This document shows positions 16,427-24,781 of a stretch of 64,000 nt of DNA, piece by piece. How positions within the stretch are numbered: the stretch's first letter is position 1; each line of letters begins with the position of its first letter. Made by a program: the position numbers and the translations under genes. This DNA comes from Streptomyces tendae (lineage in GTDB: Bacteria; Actinomycetota; Actinomycetes; Streptomycetales; Streptomycetaceae), in NCBI RefSeq assembly GCF_008632955.1, contig NZ_CP043959.1, forward strand, positions 930,001 through 994,000, given 5' to 3'. The notes below the pieces were generated by a model, which worked only from the letters and a program-made list of their open reading frames with translations, did not search any database and was not told the DNA's origin.

Positions 16427-17584
16427 ATGAGCGACAGGCACATCAGTCAGCACTTCGAGACGCTCGCGATCCACGCGGGCAACACCGCCGACCCCCTGAC
16501 GGGCGCGGTCGTCCCGCCGATCTACCAGGTGTCCACCTACAAGCAGGACGGCGTCGGCGGCCTGCGCGGCGGTTACGAGTACAGCCGCAGCGCCAACCCG
16601 ACCAGGACCGCGCTGGAGGAGAACCTGGCCGCCCTCGAGGGCGGACGCCGCGGGCTCGCGTTCGCGTCCGGGCTGGCGGCCGAGGACTGCCTGCTGCGCA
16701 CGCTGCTCGCGCCCGGTGACCACGTGGTCATCCCGAACGACGCGTACGGCGGCACGTTCCGCCTGTTCGCCAAGGTCGTCGCCCGCTGGGGCGTGGAGTG
16801 GTCGGTCGCCGACACCTCCGACCCGGCCGCCGTGCGGGCCGCGATCACCCCGAAGACCAAGGTCATCTGGGTGGAGACCCCCTCCAACCCGCTGCTCGGC
16901 ATCACCGACATCGCCGCCGTCGCCCAGGTGGCCCGGGACGCCGGCGTGCGGCTGGTCGTCGACAACACCTTCGCCACGCCGTACCTGCAGCAGCCGCTCG
17001 CGCTCGGCGCGGACGTCGTCGTGCACTCCCTGACCAAGTACATGGGCGGCCACTCGGACGTCGTCGGCGGCGCCCTGATCACCGCCGACGCGGAGCTGGG
17101 CGAGGAGCTGGCGTTCCATCAGAACGCGATGGGCGCGGTCGCCGGCCCCTTCGACTCGTGGCTGGTGCTGCGCGGCACCAAGACGCTCTCGGTGCGCATG
17201 GACCGCCACAGCGAGAACGCCACGCGCGTGGCCGACATGCTCAGCCGTCACGCGCGCGTGACGAGCGTGCTGTACCCGGGTCTGCCCGAGCACCCCGGTC
17301 ACGAGGTCGCCGCCAAGCAGATGCGTGCCTTCGGCGGCATGATCTCCTTCCGCGTCGAGGGCGGCGAGGAGGCGGCGGTCGAGGTCTGCAACCGCGCCAA
17401 GGTCTTCACCCTCGGTGAGTCCCTGGGCGGCGTCGAGTCGCTGATCGAGCACCCCGGGCGGATGACGCACGCGTCCGTCGCCGGTTCGCAGCTCGAGGTG
17501 CCGGCCGACCTGGTGCGCCTGTCCGTCGGCATCGAGAACGTCGACGACCTGCTGGAGGACCTCCAGCAGGCGCTCGGCCGCTAG
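16427..17584 (+). CDS. Cystathionine gamma-synthase/gamma-lyase family enzyme
   Basis: A 385-residue cytosolic PLP enzyme of the Cys/Met metabolism family. The PLP lysine is Lys204 in SLTKYMGGHSD, and SGLAAEDCLL, VETPSNPLL and VVDNTFATPYLQQPL are typical of the fold. It may act as cystathionine gamma-synthase in methionine synthesis or as gamma-lyase in reverse transsulfuration; sequence alone does not separate them. The start at ATG 16427 lacks a Shine-Dalgarno, but TACCCT (16414-16419) lies 7 bases upstream, as in other probable leaderless genes here. A large inverted-repeat element begins at its stop codon. Confidence 0.92.
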   Translation: MSDRHISQHFETLAIHAGNTADPLTGAVVPPIYQVSTYKQDGVGGLRGGYEYSRSANPTRTALEENLAALEGGRRGLAFASGLAAEDCLLRTLLAPGDHVVIPNDAYGGTFRLFAKVVARWGVEWSVADTSDPAAVRAAITPKTKVIWVETPSNPLLGITDIAAVAQVARDAGVRLVVDNTFATPYLQQPLALGADVVVHSLTKYMGGHSDVVGGALITADAELGEELAFHQNAMGAVAGPFDSWLVLRGTKTLSVRMDRHSENATRVADMLSRHARVTSVLYPGLPEHPGHEVAAKQMRAFGGMISFRVEGGEEAAVEVCNRAKVFTLGESLGGVESLIEHPGRMTHASVAGSQLEVPADLVRLSVGIENVDDLLEDLQQALGR

Positions 17585-17679
17585 GGGCCTGTCCGGCGGA
17601 CCATGTCGGAGGTGACCGACGGCGCTTCACGGCCCAGGTGAGACCCCGCGCCTTCGGCATGATCCGCCGGACGGGCCCT
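17583..17679. repeat. 97-bp element with about 30-bp terminal inverted repeats (MITE/REP-like)
   Basis: The left end (17583-17613, beginning AGGGGCCTGTCCGGCGGACC) and the reverse complement of the right end (from 17679, beginning AGGGCCCGTCCGGCGGATC) match over about 30 positions with one indel and a few mismatches. The arms surround about 40 bp. It starts inside the stop codon of the upstream gene. It could act as a terminator, or be a non-autonomous transposon or REP-like repeat. I saw no clear target duplication. Confidence 0.5.
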
Positions 17680-17690
17680 GATGGTCGTCC

Positions 17691-17939
17691 TCACCAGCCG
17701 GTCAGAGGTGGAGTCGTCTCGGACGGCGGCTCCACCCACGGCCGGACGGTGAGCGCCCACACCACGAACGCCACCGTCGCCGCGCACAGCAGCAGCCACA
17801 GGGCGCGGCGGGCAAGGGCGCGACGCCGCTCCCTGCGGGCCCCGCGCCGCACGGCGTCCAGGACGAGGTCGGGCGGCACGGCCGGTGGCGCCTGCTCCAT
17901 CAGCCGCCGTACGCGCGCCTCGCGGTCCGCCCGGTTCAT
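17691..17939 (-). CDS. Small membrane protein paired with a sigma factor
   Basis: An 82-residue protein with a basic helical N-terminal half (RVRRLMEQ, RRGARRERRRALARR) and a single transmembrane segment (ALWLLLCAATVAFVVWAL, about 46-63), ending in a short Pro-rich external tail. It begins 13 bp after the sigma-like gene and is almost certainly co-transcribed with it. The layout, a cytoplasmic N-terminus next to one helix, suggests an anti-sigma or accessory role, but no zinc-binding anti-sigma motif is present. Confidence 0.65.
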   Translation of the reverse strand: MNRADREARVRRLMEQAPPAVPPDLVLDAVRRGARRERRRALARRALWLLLCAATVAFVVWALTVRPWVEPPSETTPPLTGW

Positions 17940-17952
17940 CCCGCCTCCCCGG

Positions 17953-18450
17953 TCATGACGGCACCGTGTCGACGCGTACCGGTGCGGGGGCGGGGCGTGC
18001 CGGCGGACGCAGCACGGCCGCCATCGCGCGGTCGTGCGCGGCCCGTACGCGATCGAGGGGCAGCCCCAGCATCGCCGCGGTCTGTTCCTCGGCGATGCCC
18101 TCGTGCAGCCGCAGCACCAGGACCAGACGCTCCTGGGGGCTCAGCACGGCCAGCGGGCCGCCGGGGCGGGGCCGGGGACGGAGCGCGCCGTGCCGGTGCC
18201 AGGCACTCAGCGCGAACCGCGTCACCAGATACCGGCGGGTGTGGTCGTAGGGGTCCTCGCCGTGCAGCCCGTCCCAGCCGGCGTACGTACGGGCCAGGGC
18301 CAGGGTCAGCAGGCGCCGCGCCCGCGGGTTGGCGTCAGGGGGCTCGGCGGTGAGGAGGGTCGCGGTCTGCAGCAGCCGTCCGCCCGCGCCCGCGACGTAC
18401 GCCCGGAACTCCTGGGCGCGGACGTCGTCGAGCGCATGCCGTGGTCGCAC
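17953..18450 (-). CDS. Sigma-70-like regulator, SigE-family type (divergent)
   Basis: A 165-residue protein resembling a small ECF sigma factor. The N-terminal part (EFRAYVAGAGGRLLQTATLLT) matches the start of SigE-family sigmas. The C-terminal part is a region-4 helix-turn-helix (SPQERLVLVLRLHEGIAEEQ, then AAMLGLPLDRVRAAHDRAM). Region 2 is poorly conserved, so promoter melting may be impaired and it may act differently. I chose GTG 18450, which has GGGAGG 5 bases upstream; an open frame reaches 18516. It is followed at 13 bp by a small membrane protein. Confidence 0.7.
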   Translation of the reverse strand: MRPRHALDDVRAQEFRAYVAGAGGRLLQTATLLTAEPPDANPRARRLLTLALARTYAGWDGLHGEDPYDHTRRYLVTRFALSAWHRHGALRPRPRPGGPLAVLSPQERLVLVLRLHEGIAEEQTAAMLGLPLDRVRAAHDRAMAAVLRPPARPAPAPVRVDTVPS

Positions 18451-18633
18451 CCACACCTCCCGTAGCCCCGGAGAGAGCCGGTCCCGTACCGCGCCGCGGA
18501 CACGAACCCCCTCCACATATCAGGCCAGGGAGCGCCTCCCGGTCAAGAGGCGCGCACGGGTGGAGGCGGGCCCTTCGCCACGGCCGGCGCGCTTCCGCGC
18601 GGCCGGGGAGGTCCGGTCACGGCTCCCGGTGGA

Positions 18634-19152
18634 TCAGGCGTCGCCCCGGTCCTGGGCGGACATCCGGGAGGACAGCGCGCCGTTGAAACGGGTGAGGAGC
18701 GTGCAGAACGCCTCCCGTTCCTCGGGCGCCCAGTCGCTGGTCAGCTCGGCCATCAACTGGCGTCGCGACGCGCGCACTTCCTCCAGACGGGCCTGCCCGC
18801 GCGGGGAGAGCTGGAGCACGACCGCGCGCCCGTCCTCGGGGTGCGAGGCGCGCGTGACCAGGCCGGTGTCGACGAGCGGCGCCACCTGCCGGGTGACCGT
18901 CGAGGAGTCGATCCCCATGCTGGCCGCGAGCGCCTTGACGCCCATCGGCCCCTCCTTGTCGAGACGGTTGAGCAGCAGGTAGGCGGCGCGGTCCATGGAG
19001 TTGCGCACCTGGCCGACCCCACCGAGCCGGGTCTGTTCGGCGCGGCGGGCGAAGAGCGCCACCTCGTGCTGCAGAGTGTCGAGAAGACCGGTGTCACCGA
19101 CCGCCGTCAGATCGGTCGTCATGTCCATCGACATTTCAGGTGTTGTGGGCAT
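18634..19152 (-). CDS. MarR-family transcriptional regulator
   Basis: A 172-residue regulator with the MarR winged helix: NSMDRAAYLLLNRLDKEGP, then the recognition region LAASMGIDSSTVTRQVAPLV and the wing containing ASHPEDGRAVVLQLSPRG. The start is uncertain because several in-frame ATGs lie at 19152, 19134 and 19128; I used 19152. It is divergent from the threonine ammonia-lyase gene with a 145-bp gap. The exporter farther downstream (20713) is a possible but unproven target, since MarR proteins often control efflux. Confidence 0.88.
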   Translation of the reverse strand: MPTTPEMSMDMTTDLTAVGDTGLLDTLQHEVALFARRAEQTRLGGVGQVRNSMDRAAYLLLNRLDKEGPMGVKALAASMGIDSSTVTRQVAPLVDTGLVTRASHPEDGRAVVLQLSPRGQARLEEVRASRRQLMAELTSDWAPEEREAFCTLLTRFNGALSSRMSAQDRGDA

Positions 19153-19297
19153 GGCGGGGGGCTCACTTCGTGATGGGCTGCTGATGGGACGACAGGGTAC
19201 GCGGCCGGGGGGCGGACCGTACCGGGGCTGTGCGAAGCGGTCGTCCGCGGGTTGGTCACACCGGCCGCCGCGCCCGGCGAACTGCGATGCTGGAGGC

Positions 19298-20527
19298 ATG
19301 AGCTACAGCACGGCCGACCGGCTGCGCACCGTCACTCTCGACGACGTGCGCGGCGCTCACAAGATGCTCTCCGGCGTGGCCCGCACGACCGCGCTGGAAG
19401 GCAGCCGGCACCTCTCCCGGCAGGTGGGCGCGCCGGTGCTGCTGAAGTGCGAGAACCTCCAGCGGACCGGGTCGTTCAAGCTGCGCGGCGCGTACGTGCG
19501 GATCGCCGGGCTGCTCCCCGAGGAGCGGGCCGCGGGGGTCGTCGCGGCGAGCGCCGGCAACCACGCGCAGGGCGTGGCCCTGGCGTCGTCGCTGCTCGGG
19601 GTGCGCTCGACGGTGTTCATGCCCAAGGGCGCCCCGCTGCCGAAGATCAGCGCGACCCGGGAGTACGGCGCCGAGGTGCGCCTGCACGGTCAGGTGGTCG
19701 ACGAGTCGCTGGCCGCGGCCCAGGAGTACGCGCGTGAGACGGGTGCGGTGTTCATCCACCCCTTCGACCACCCGGACGTCATCGCGGGCCAGGGCACGGT
19801 GGGACTGGAGATCCTGGAGCAGTGCCCCGAGGTGCGCACGATCGTCGTCGGGGTCGGCGGGGGCGGGCTGGCCGCCGGGATCGCGGTCGCGGTGAAGTCG
19901 CTGCGGCCCGACGTGCGGATCGTGGGGGTGCAGGCGGAGGGCGCGGCCGCGTATCCGCCCTCGCTGGCCGCCGGGCGCCCGGTGACCCTGGGCCACCCGG
20001 TGACGATGGCCGACGGGATCAAGGTGGGGCGGCCGGGCGACGTGCCGTTCGAGCTGGTCGGCGAGCTGGTGGACGAGGTGTGCACGGTCACCGAGGACGA
20101 GCTGTCGGCCGCGCTGCTGCTGTGTATGGAGCGGGCCAAGATGATCGTCGAACCGGCCGGGGCGAGCCCGGTCGCGGCGCTGCTGAGCCGCCCGGACGCC
20201 TTCGAGGGTCCGGTCGTCGCGGTGCTGTCCGGCGGCAACGTGGACCCGGTGCTGATGGAGCGGGTGCTGCGGCACGGCATGGCGGCGCAGGGCCGCTACC
20301 TGGCCGTACGGCTGCGGCTGACCGACCGGCCGGGTGCCCTCGCCTCGCTTCTCGGGGCGTTGTCAGTGGTCGACGCTAACGTCCTCGACGTGAGCCACGT
20401 ACGGACCGACCCCCGGCTCGGGCTCACGGAGGCGGAGGTCGAGCTGCACCTGGAGACGAAGGGCCCGGCGCACTGCGCCGAGGTCGAGCAGGCCCTGCGC
20501 GAGGCGGGTTACACGGTGACGGGCTGA
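19298..20527 (+). CDS. ilvA: Threonine ammonia-lyase
   Basis: A 409-residue PLP enzyme that converts L-threonine to 2-oxobutanoate and ammonia, feeding isoleucine synthesis. The PLP lysine is Lys61 in TGSFKLRGAY; ASAGNHAQG and VGVGGGGLAAG are the phosphate- and cofactor-binding loops. A single C-terminal ACT-like domain (about 325-405) suggests allosteric control. The length and single ACT domain fit the shorter TdcB/actinobacterial IlvA type. ATG 19298 follows GGAGG too closely for a normal Shine-Dalgarno, and a GATGCT hexamer 6 bases upstream suggests a leaderless mRNA. Confidence 0.92.
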   Translation: MSYSTADRLRTVTLDDVRGAHKMLSGVARTTALEGSRHLSRQVGAPVLLKCENLQRTGSFKLRGAYVRIAGLLPEERAAGVVAASAGNHAQGVALASSLLGVRSTVFMPKGAPLPKISATREYGAEVRLHGQVVDESLAAAQEYARETGAVFIHPFDHPDVIAGQGTVGLEILEQCPEVRTIVVGVGGGGLAAGIAVAVKSLRPDVRIVGVQAEGAAAYPPSLAAGRPVTLGHPVTMADGIKVGRPGDVPFELVGELVDEVCTVTEDELSAALLLCMERAKMIVEPAGASPVAALLSRPDAFEGPVVAVLSGGNVDPVLMERVLRHGMAAQGRYLAVRLRLTDRPGALASLLGALSVVDANVLDVSHVRTDPRLGLTEAEVELHLETKGPAHCAEVEQALREAGYTVTG

Positions 20528-20562
20528 CGCCGGAAGCGGCTTCACCCCTTCGGGTAATCCCA

Positions 20563-20591
20563 TTGAGAGACGCGATACATCGCGTTATGGT
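20563..20591 (+). promoter_or_regulatory. Promoter with a palindromic operator in its spacer, upstream of drrAB-like genes
   Basis: TTGAGA (20563-20568) and TATGGT (20586-20591) are separated by exactly 17 bp. The spacer is filled by ACGCGAT-AC-ATCGCGT (20570-20585), a perfect 7-bp inverted repeat. A repressor bound there would block RNA polymerase directly. The predicted start site falls on the ATG of a six-codon open frame. Confidence 0.6.
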
Positions 20592-20598
20592 GTGTCGC

Positions 20599-20619
20599 AT
20601 GTCGTGGTCCGGCCGCTGA
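20599..20619 (+). CDS. Possible leaderless hexapeptide leader (MSWSGR)
   Basis: A six-codon frame starts exactly where transcription from the promoter at 20563-20591 should begin (7 bases after the -10). It is followed by a GC-rich inverted repeat (CGCCCC ... GGGGGCG, about 20620-20642) and GAAAATCT, before the exporter genes at 20713. This layout would allow translation-coupled attenuation. It could also be chance, because the frame is very short. Confidence 0.25.
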   Translation: MSWSGR

Positions 20620-20712
20620 CGCCCCACTGCCGTGCGGGGGCGGAAAATCTCGGCGGACACCGGCGCACCGACCTAGGCTTTTCCGAAGAATCACGATGAC
20701 GTGGAGATTCAT

Positions 20713-21789
20713 ATGCCAGGCGCCATTTATGCCGAAGGTCTGGTCAAGACCTTCGGCGACGTAAGGGCACTGGACGGCGTGGACCTCGAGGTCCCCGAGG
20801 GCACCGTCCTGGGGCTGCTCGGGCCGAACGGCGCGGGCAAGACCACCACCGTCCGCTGCCTCACCACCCTCCTGCGGCCCGACAGCGGAAAGGCCGTCGT
20901 CGCCGGCCTCGACGTGCTGAAGCAGCCCGACGCCGTACGCCGCTCGATCGGCCTGTCCGGCCAGTTCGCCGCCGTCGACGAGTACCTGACCGGCCGGGAG
21001 AACCTCCAGATGGTCGGGCAGCTGTACCAGATGAAGGCGAAGGCGGCCCGGGCCCGCGCGGACGAACTGCTGGAGCAGTTCCACCTCGCGGACGCGGCCG
21101 ACCGCACCGCGAAGACCTACTCGGGCGGCATGCGCCGCCGCCTCGACCTCGCCGCCGCCCTGGTCGTCTCCCCGCCCGTGATGTTCATGGACGAACCGAC
21201 GACCGGCCTCGACCCGCGCAACCGCCAGCAGCTGTGGGAGGTGATCAAGCAGCTCGTCTCCGGCGGGACGACCCTGCTGCTCACCACGCAGTACCTGGAG
21301 GAGGCCGACCACCTCGCGCACGACATCGCGGTCGTCGACCACGGCCGGGTCATCGCCCAGGGCACCTCCGACCAGCTCAAGGCCCGCACCGGCGGCGAGC
21401 GCGTCGAGGTCGTGGTGCACGAGCGCGAGCACATCCGCGCGGCGGCCGCCCTGCTGGACAAGTACAGCCTGCGCGGGCTCGGTCAGGGCGACACCTCCGT
21501 CGAGGAGCACATGCGCAAGATCACCACGCCGGTCTCCGGCGGTGCGAAGCTCCTCGCTGAGATCATCCGTGAGCTCGACGCCGAGGGCATCGAGATCGAC
21601 GACATCGGACTGCGCCGCCCCACCCTCGACGACGTGTTCCTCTCGCTCACCGGTCATGTCGCCGAGAGCGGGGACGGCGAGGGCGACGACGCGCCGCGCA
21701 CCGGCGCGGGCTCCACCGAGACGGAGGCCAAGGGGGCCAAGGGACGCAAGGGACGCGGACAGCGCCAGAACGAGGAGGCCGCGAAGTGA
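20713..21789 (+). CDS. DrrA-like ABC exporter ATP-binding protein
   Basis: A 358-residue ATPase of the daunorubicin-resistance (DrrA) type, energising an ABC-2 exporter. Walker A is GPNGAGKTT (37-45), the signature is YSGGMRRRLDLA, Walker B is VMFMDEPTTGLD, and a DrrA-type C-terminal extension (about 220-310) is present. A charged linker ends the protein. The ATG at 20713 follows GTGGAG. Its last codons overlap the start of the permease gene by 4 bases, so the two are translationally coupled. The substrate is unknown; the family exports drugs, antibiotics or lipids. Confidence 0.92.
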   Translation: MPGAIYAEGLVKTFGDVRALDGVDLEVPEGTVLGLLGPNGAGKTTTVRCLTTLLRPDSGKAVVAGLDVLKQPDAVRRSIGLSGQFAAVDEYLTGRENLQMVGQLYQMKAKAARARADELLEQFHLADAADRTAKTYSGGMRRRLDLAAALVVSPPVMFMDEPTTGLDPRNRQQLWEVIKQLVSGGTTLLLTTQYLEEADHLAHDIAVVDHGRVIAQGTSDQLKARTGGERVEVVVHEREHIRAAAALLDKYSLRGLGQGDTSVEEHMRKITTPVSGGAKLLAEIIRELDAEGIEIDDIGLRRPTLDDVFLSLTGHVAESGDGEGDDAPRTGAGSTETEAKGAKGRKGRGQRQNEEAAK

Positions 21790-22631
21790 GTGCCGTCACC
21801 GACGCCGTGCGGGTCGCGGCCCCCGGCAACGCCATCGGTCAGTCGATCCGCGACTCGCTGGTCGTCGCCAAGCGCAATCTGATCCGCATGATGCGCATCC
21901 CCGAGGTGGTCATCTTCGGGCTGATCCAGCCGATCATGTTCGTGGTGCTCTTCTCGTACGTGTTCGGCGGCTCCATGGACATCGGCGGCAGCACCAGCCC
22001 GCAGGTCTACCGCGAGTTCCTGATGGCCGGCATCTTCGCCCAGACCGTCACCTTCGCCACGGCGGGGGCCGGCGCGGGCATCGCCGAGGACATGCACAAG
22101 GGGCTCATCGACCGCTTCCGCTCCCTGCCGATGGCGCGCGGCGCGGTGCTGACCGGCCGCACCCTCGCCGACATGGTGCAGACGGCGCTCACCCTGCTCG
22201 TGCTCGCCGTCGTCGCCCTGCTGGTCGGGTGGCGCACCCACACCAGCATCGGCGAGGTCATCGGCGCGTTCGGACTGCTGCTCCTCACCGGGTACGCGTT
22301 CACGTGGATCGGCGCGGTCATCGGCCTGTCGGTCCGCACCCCCGAGGCGGCCACCTCCGGCGGGCTGGTCTGGCTCTTCCCGGTCACGTTCGTGTCGAAC
22401 GCGTTCGTGGACTCCAGCAACATGACGCCCTGGCTGCGGCACATCGCGGACTGGAACCCGTTCAGCGCCACCGTCCAGGCCTGCCGCGAGCTGTTCGGCA
22501 ACCCGGGCGTCTCCACCTCGGACGCCTGGCCCATGCAGCACCCGGTGTGGGCGTCGGTGATCTACTCGATCCTGATCATCGCGGTCTTCCGCACGCTCGC
22601 CGTCCGTAAGTACCGCTCGGCCGCCGCATGA
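21786..22631 (+). CDS. DrrB-like ABC-2 exporter permease
   Basis: A 281-residue membrane protein with six predicted helices. The N-terminal cytosolic segment (DSLVVAKRNLIRMMRIPEV) and following hydrophobic region VVIFGLIQPIMFVVLFSYVF are typical of DrrB. It starts at GTG 21786, overlapping the stop of the ATPase gene (GTGA). Together they form one exporter. Transcription ends at the strong hairpin at 22636-22664, convergent with greA. Confidence 0.92.
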   Translation: MSAVTDAVRVAAPGNAIGQSIRDSLVVAKRNLIRMMRIPEVVIFGLIQPIMFVVLFSYVFGGSMDIGGSTSPQVYREFLMAGIFAQTVTFATAGAGAGIAEDMHKGLIDRFRSLPMARGAVLTGRTLADMVQTALTLLVLAVVALLVGWRTHTSIGEVIGAFGLLLLTGYAFTWIGAVIGLSVRTPEAATSGGLVWLFPVTFVSNAFVDSSNMTPWLRHIADWNPFSATVQACRELFGNPGVSTSDAWPMQHPVWASVIYSILIIAVFRTLAVRKYRSAAA

Positions 22632-22635
22632 CGAA

Positions 22636-22664
22636 ACCCCCGGCGCCGGTGGCGCCGGGGGTTC
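22636..22664. terminator. Bidirectional terminator between drrB-like gene and greA
   Basis: AACCCCCGGCGCC (22636-22648) pairs perfectly with GGCGCCGGGGGTT (22652-22664) around a 3-base loop, between convergent genes. Confidence 0.85.
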
Positions 22665-22686
22665 GTGGGGACTCGCGTGAGGCGGG

Positions 22687-23184
22687 TCAGCCGCTGTAGG
22701 GCTCGGCCTTCAGGATCGTCACCGAGGCCTTCTTGCCGTTGGGCAGCTCGTACTCCGCGTCCTCGCCGACCTTGTGGCCCATCACGCCGGAGCCCAGCGG
22801 GGACTGCGGCGAGTAGGTCTCGATGTCGGAGCTCGCGTACTCGCGGGAGGCGAGCAGGAAGGTCAGCGTGTCGTCCTCGTCACCGTCGAAGGCGATCGTC
22901 ACGACCATGCCCGGCGCCACGGCGCCGTCGGCCGCGGGGGCCTCGCCGACCTTGGCGTTCTCGAGGAGCTGGGTGAGCTGGCGCACACGGAGCTCCTGCT
23001 TGCCCTGCTCCTCCTTGGCCGCGTGGTACCCGCCGTTCTCACGCAGGTCGCCCTCCTCGCGCGCGGCGGCGATCTTGGCGGCGATCTCCGAGCGCGCGGG
23101 ACCAGTAAGGTACTCAAGCTCGTCCTTGAGCTTGTTGTACGCCTCCTGGGTCAGCCAGGTGACGTTCTCGCTGGTCTGGGTCAC
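22687..23184 (-). CDS. greA: Transcription elongation factor GreA
   Basis: A 165-residue factor that rescues backtracked RNA polymerase by stimulating transcript cleavage. The N-terminal coiled coil (about 10-80; AAREEGDLRENGGYHAAKEEQ contains the acidic tip) and the FKBP-like C-terminal domain ending in GKKASVTIL are present. I chose GTG 23184 (VTQTSENVTWL), which follows AGGAGC; an open frame extends 10 codons farther but lacks a binding site. DUF4307 upstream and mca next to it are the usual actinobacterial neighbours. Confidence 0.95.
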   Translation of the reverse strand: MTQTSENVTWLTQEAYNKLKDELEYLTGPARSEIAAKIAAAREEGDLRENGGYHAAKEEQGKQELRVRQLTQLLENAKVGEAPAADGAVAPGMVVTIAFDGDEDDTLTFLLASREYASSDIETYSPQSPLGSGVMGHKVGEDAEYELPNGKKASVTILKAEPYSG

Positions 23185-23352
23185 AGGTGCTCCTCGTAGG
23201 TACTGGGAATACAAAGCATCGCCCTACCCAGAAGGATGGACCCCCGGGGACGGGCGAAACCACGAGCCTAACAATTCAGTGCCCGCAGGGGGAGGACATA
23301 AGCGCACGAATTCCCGTCGGTGCAGGTCAGTGGCGAGGTTTTCCCCGCCACA

Positions 23353-23751
23353 TCACTCGGCGTGACAGCCGACGAGCTCGGCGCTGGTGCCGCGGGAGGT
23401 CGTGCGCAGGGTGACGACCTGGTCGACGCGGGTGGTGTCCTTGCCGAAGCGGAAGTCGGCGCGGCCGACCTCGGCGCCGTCCTCGGCCTGGGAGCGCACG
23501 GTGCAGTAGCCGACGACACCCGCGTCCTTGTGCACCTCCAGGTGCACCTTCACCGCGTCCTCGCCGACCTCGAAGCCGATCAGCTCGCCGCTGATCTCGT
23601 TCTGGGCGACGTAGTGGTAGCCGAACCAGCCGATCAGCGCGACGAAGAGGACGGCGAGCACTCCGCCGACGACCTTGAGGGTGCGGTCGGCACGCTGGTC
23701 CGAGGAGCGGCCGTAACGGCCCTCGGGCAGCCGCGTGCTCGACGTACTCAT
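23353..23751 (-). CDS. DUF4307 family membrane protein
   Basis: A 132-residue protein with a cytosolic N-terminus, one membrane helix (VVGGVLAVLFVALIGWFGYHY, about 27-47) and an external beta-rich domain. The conserved external features are YCTVRS and a late Cys. This matches the actinobacterial DUF4307 family, commonly next to greA and mca; its function is unknown. ATG 23751 follows GAGGAGA. It diverges from mca. Confidence 0.85.
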   Translation of the reverse strand: MSTSSTRLPEGRYGRSSDQRADRTLKVVGGVLAVLFVALIGWFGYHYVAQNEISGELIGFEVGEDAVKVHLEVHKDAGVVGYCTVRSQAEDGAEVGRADFRFGKDTTRVDQVVTLRTTSRGTSAELVGCHAE

Positions 23752-23899
23752 GATCGTCTCCTCGGCAGGAAGAGGCCGGCGTCCCCGGACCGTCCCCGGG
23801 AGCGGCGCTCCGGAATTTTTCGCCCCCCGGTTCCGTCACTATAGAAGCCTGCGACTGCGCCGCCGTACCCAGGGCGGCCCACGACTTGAGGATTGAGTC

Positions 23900-24781
23900 T
23901 TGACTGACCAGCTGCGACTGATGGCCGTGCACGCCCACCCCGACGACGAGTCGAGCAAGGGCGCGGCCACCATGGCGAAGTACGTGTCCGAGGGGGTGGA
24001 CGTGCTGGTCGTGACCTGCACGGGCGGGGAGCGTGGCTCCATCCTCAACCCCAAGCTCCAGGGGGACCCGTACATCGAGGAGCACATCCACGAAGTGCGC
24101 AAGAAGGAGATGGACGAGGCCCGGGAGATCCTCGGTGTGAAGCAGGAGTGGCTGGGCTTCGTCGACTCGGGTCTGCCCGAGGGCGACCCGCTGCCGCCGC
24201 TGCCGGAGGGCTGCTTCGCCCTCGAGGACGTCGACAAGGCGGCGGGTGAGCTGGTCCGCAAGATCCGCTCCTTCCGGCCGCAGGTGATCACCACCTACGA
24301 CGAGAACGGCGGCTACCCGCACCCCGACCACATCATGACCCACAAGATCACGATGGTGGCGTTCGAGGGGGCGGCGGACACCGGGAAGTACCCGGAGGAC
24401 GAGTTCGGCCCGGCCTTCCAGCCGCTGAAGATCTACTACAACCAGGGCTTCAACCGCCCCCGCACCGAGGCGCTGCACCAGGCCATGCTGGAGCGCGGCC
24501 TGGAGTCGCCGTACGGGGACTGGCTGAAGCGGTGGGACGAGTTCGAGCGCAAGGAGCGCACGCTCACCACGCACGTGCCGTGCGCCGACTTCTTCGAGAT
24601 CCGGGACAAGGCGCTGATCGCGCACGCCACGCAGATCGACCCCGACGGGGGCTGGTTCCGGGTGCCGCTGGACCTCCAGAAGGAGGTCTGGCCCACCGAG
24701 GAGTACGAGCTCGCGAAGTCGCTCGTGGACACCTCCCTCCCCGAGGACGACCTCTTCGCGGGCATCCGGGACAATGGCTGA
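23900..24781 (+). CDS. mca: Mycothiol S-conjugate amidase
   Basis: A 293-residue zinc hydrolase that cleaves mycothiol conjugates of drugs and electrophiles, releasing mercapturic acids for export. The metal-binding motif AHPDDE (12-17) and the second motif HPDH are intact, and the 293-residue length and the ending match Mca better than the related MshB. It begins at TTG 23900 with a GAGGA sequence upstream. It is followed by a small membrane protein whose start overlaps its stop codon. Confidence 0.93.
   Translation: MTDQLRLMAVHAHPDDESSKGAATMAKYVSEGVDVLVVTCTGGERGSILNPKLQGDPYIEEHIHEVRKKEMDEAREILGVKQEWLGFVDSGLPEGDPLPPLPEGCFALEDVDKAAGELVRKIRSFRPQVITTYDENGGYPHPDHIMTHKITMVAFEGAADTGKYPEDEFGPAFQPLKIYYNQGFNRPRTEALHQAMLERGLESPYGDWLKRWDEFERKERTLTTHVPCADFFEIRDKALIAHATQIDPDGGWFRVPLDLQKEVWPTEEYELAKSLVDTSLPEDDLFAGIRDNG

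Noticed and set aside
14369..17470. Long minus-strand frame of more than 1000 codons crossing the kinase, the TPR-like protein and the cystathionine gene
   Set aside because: It runs through three recognisable genes, two in another minus-strand frame and one on the plus strand.
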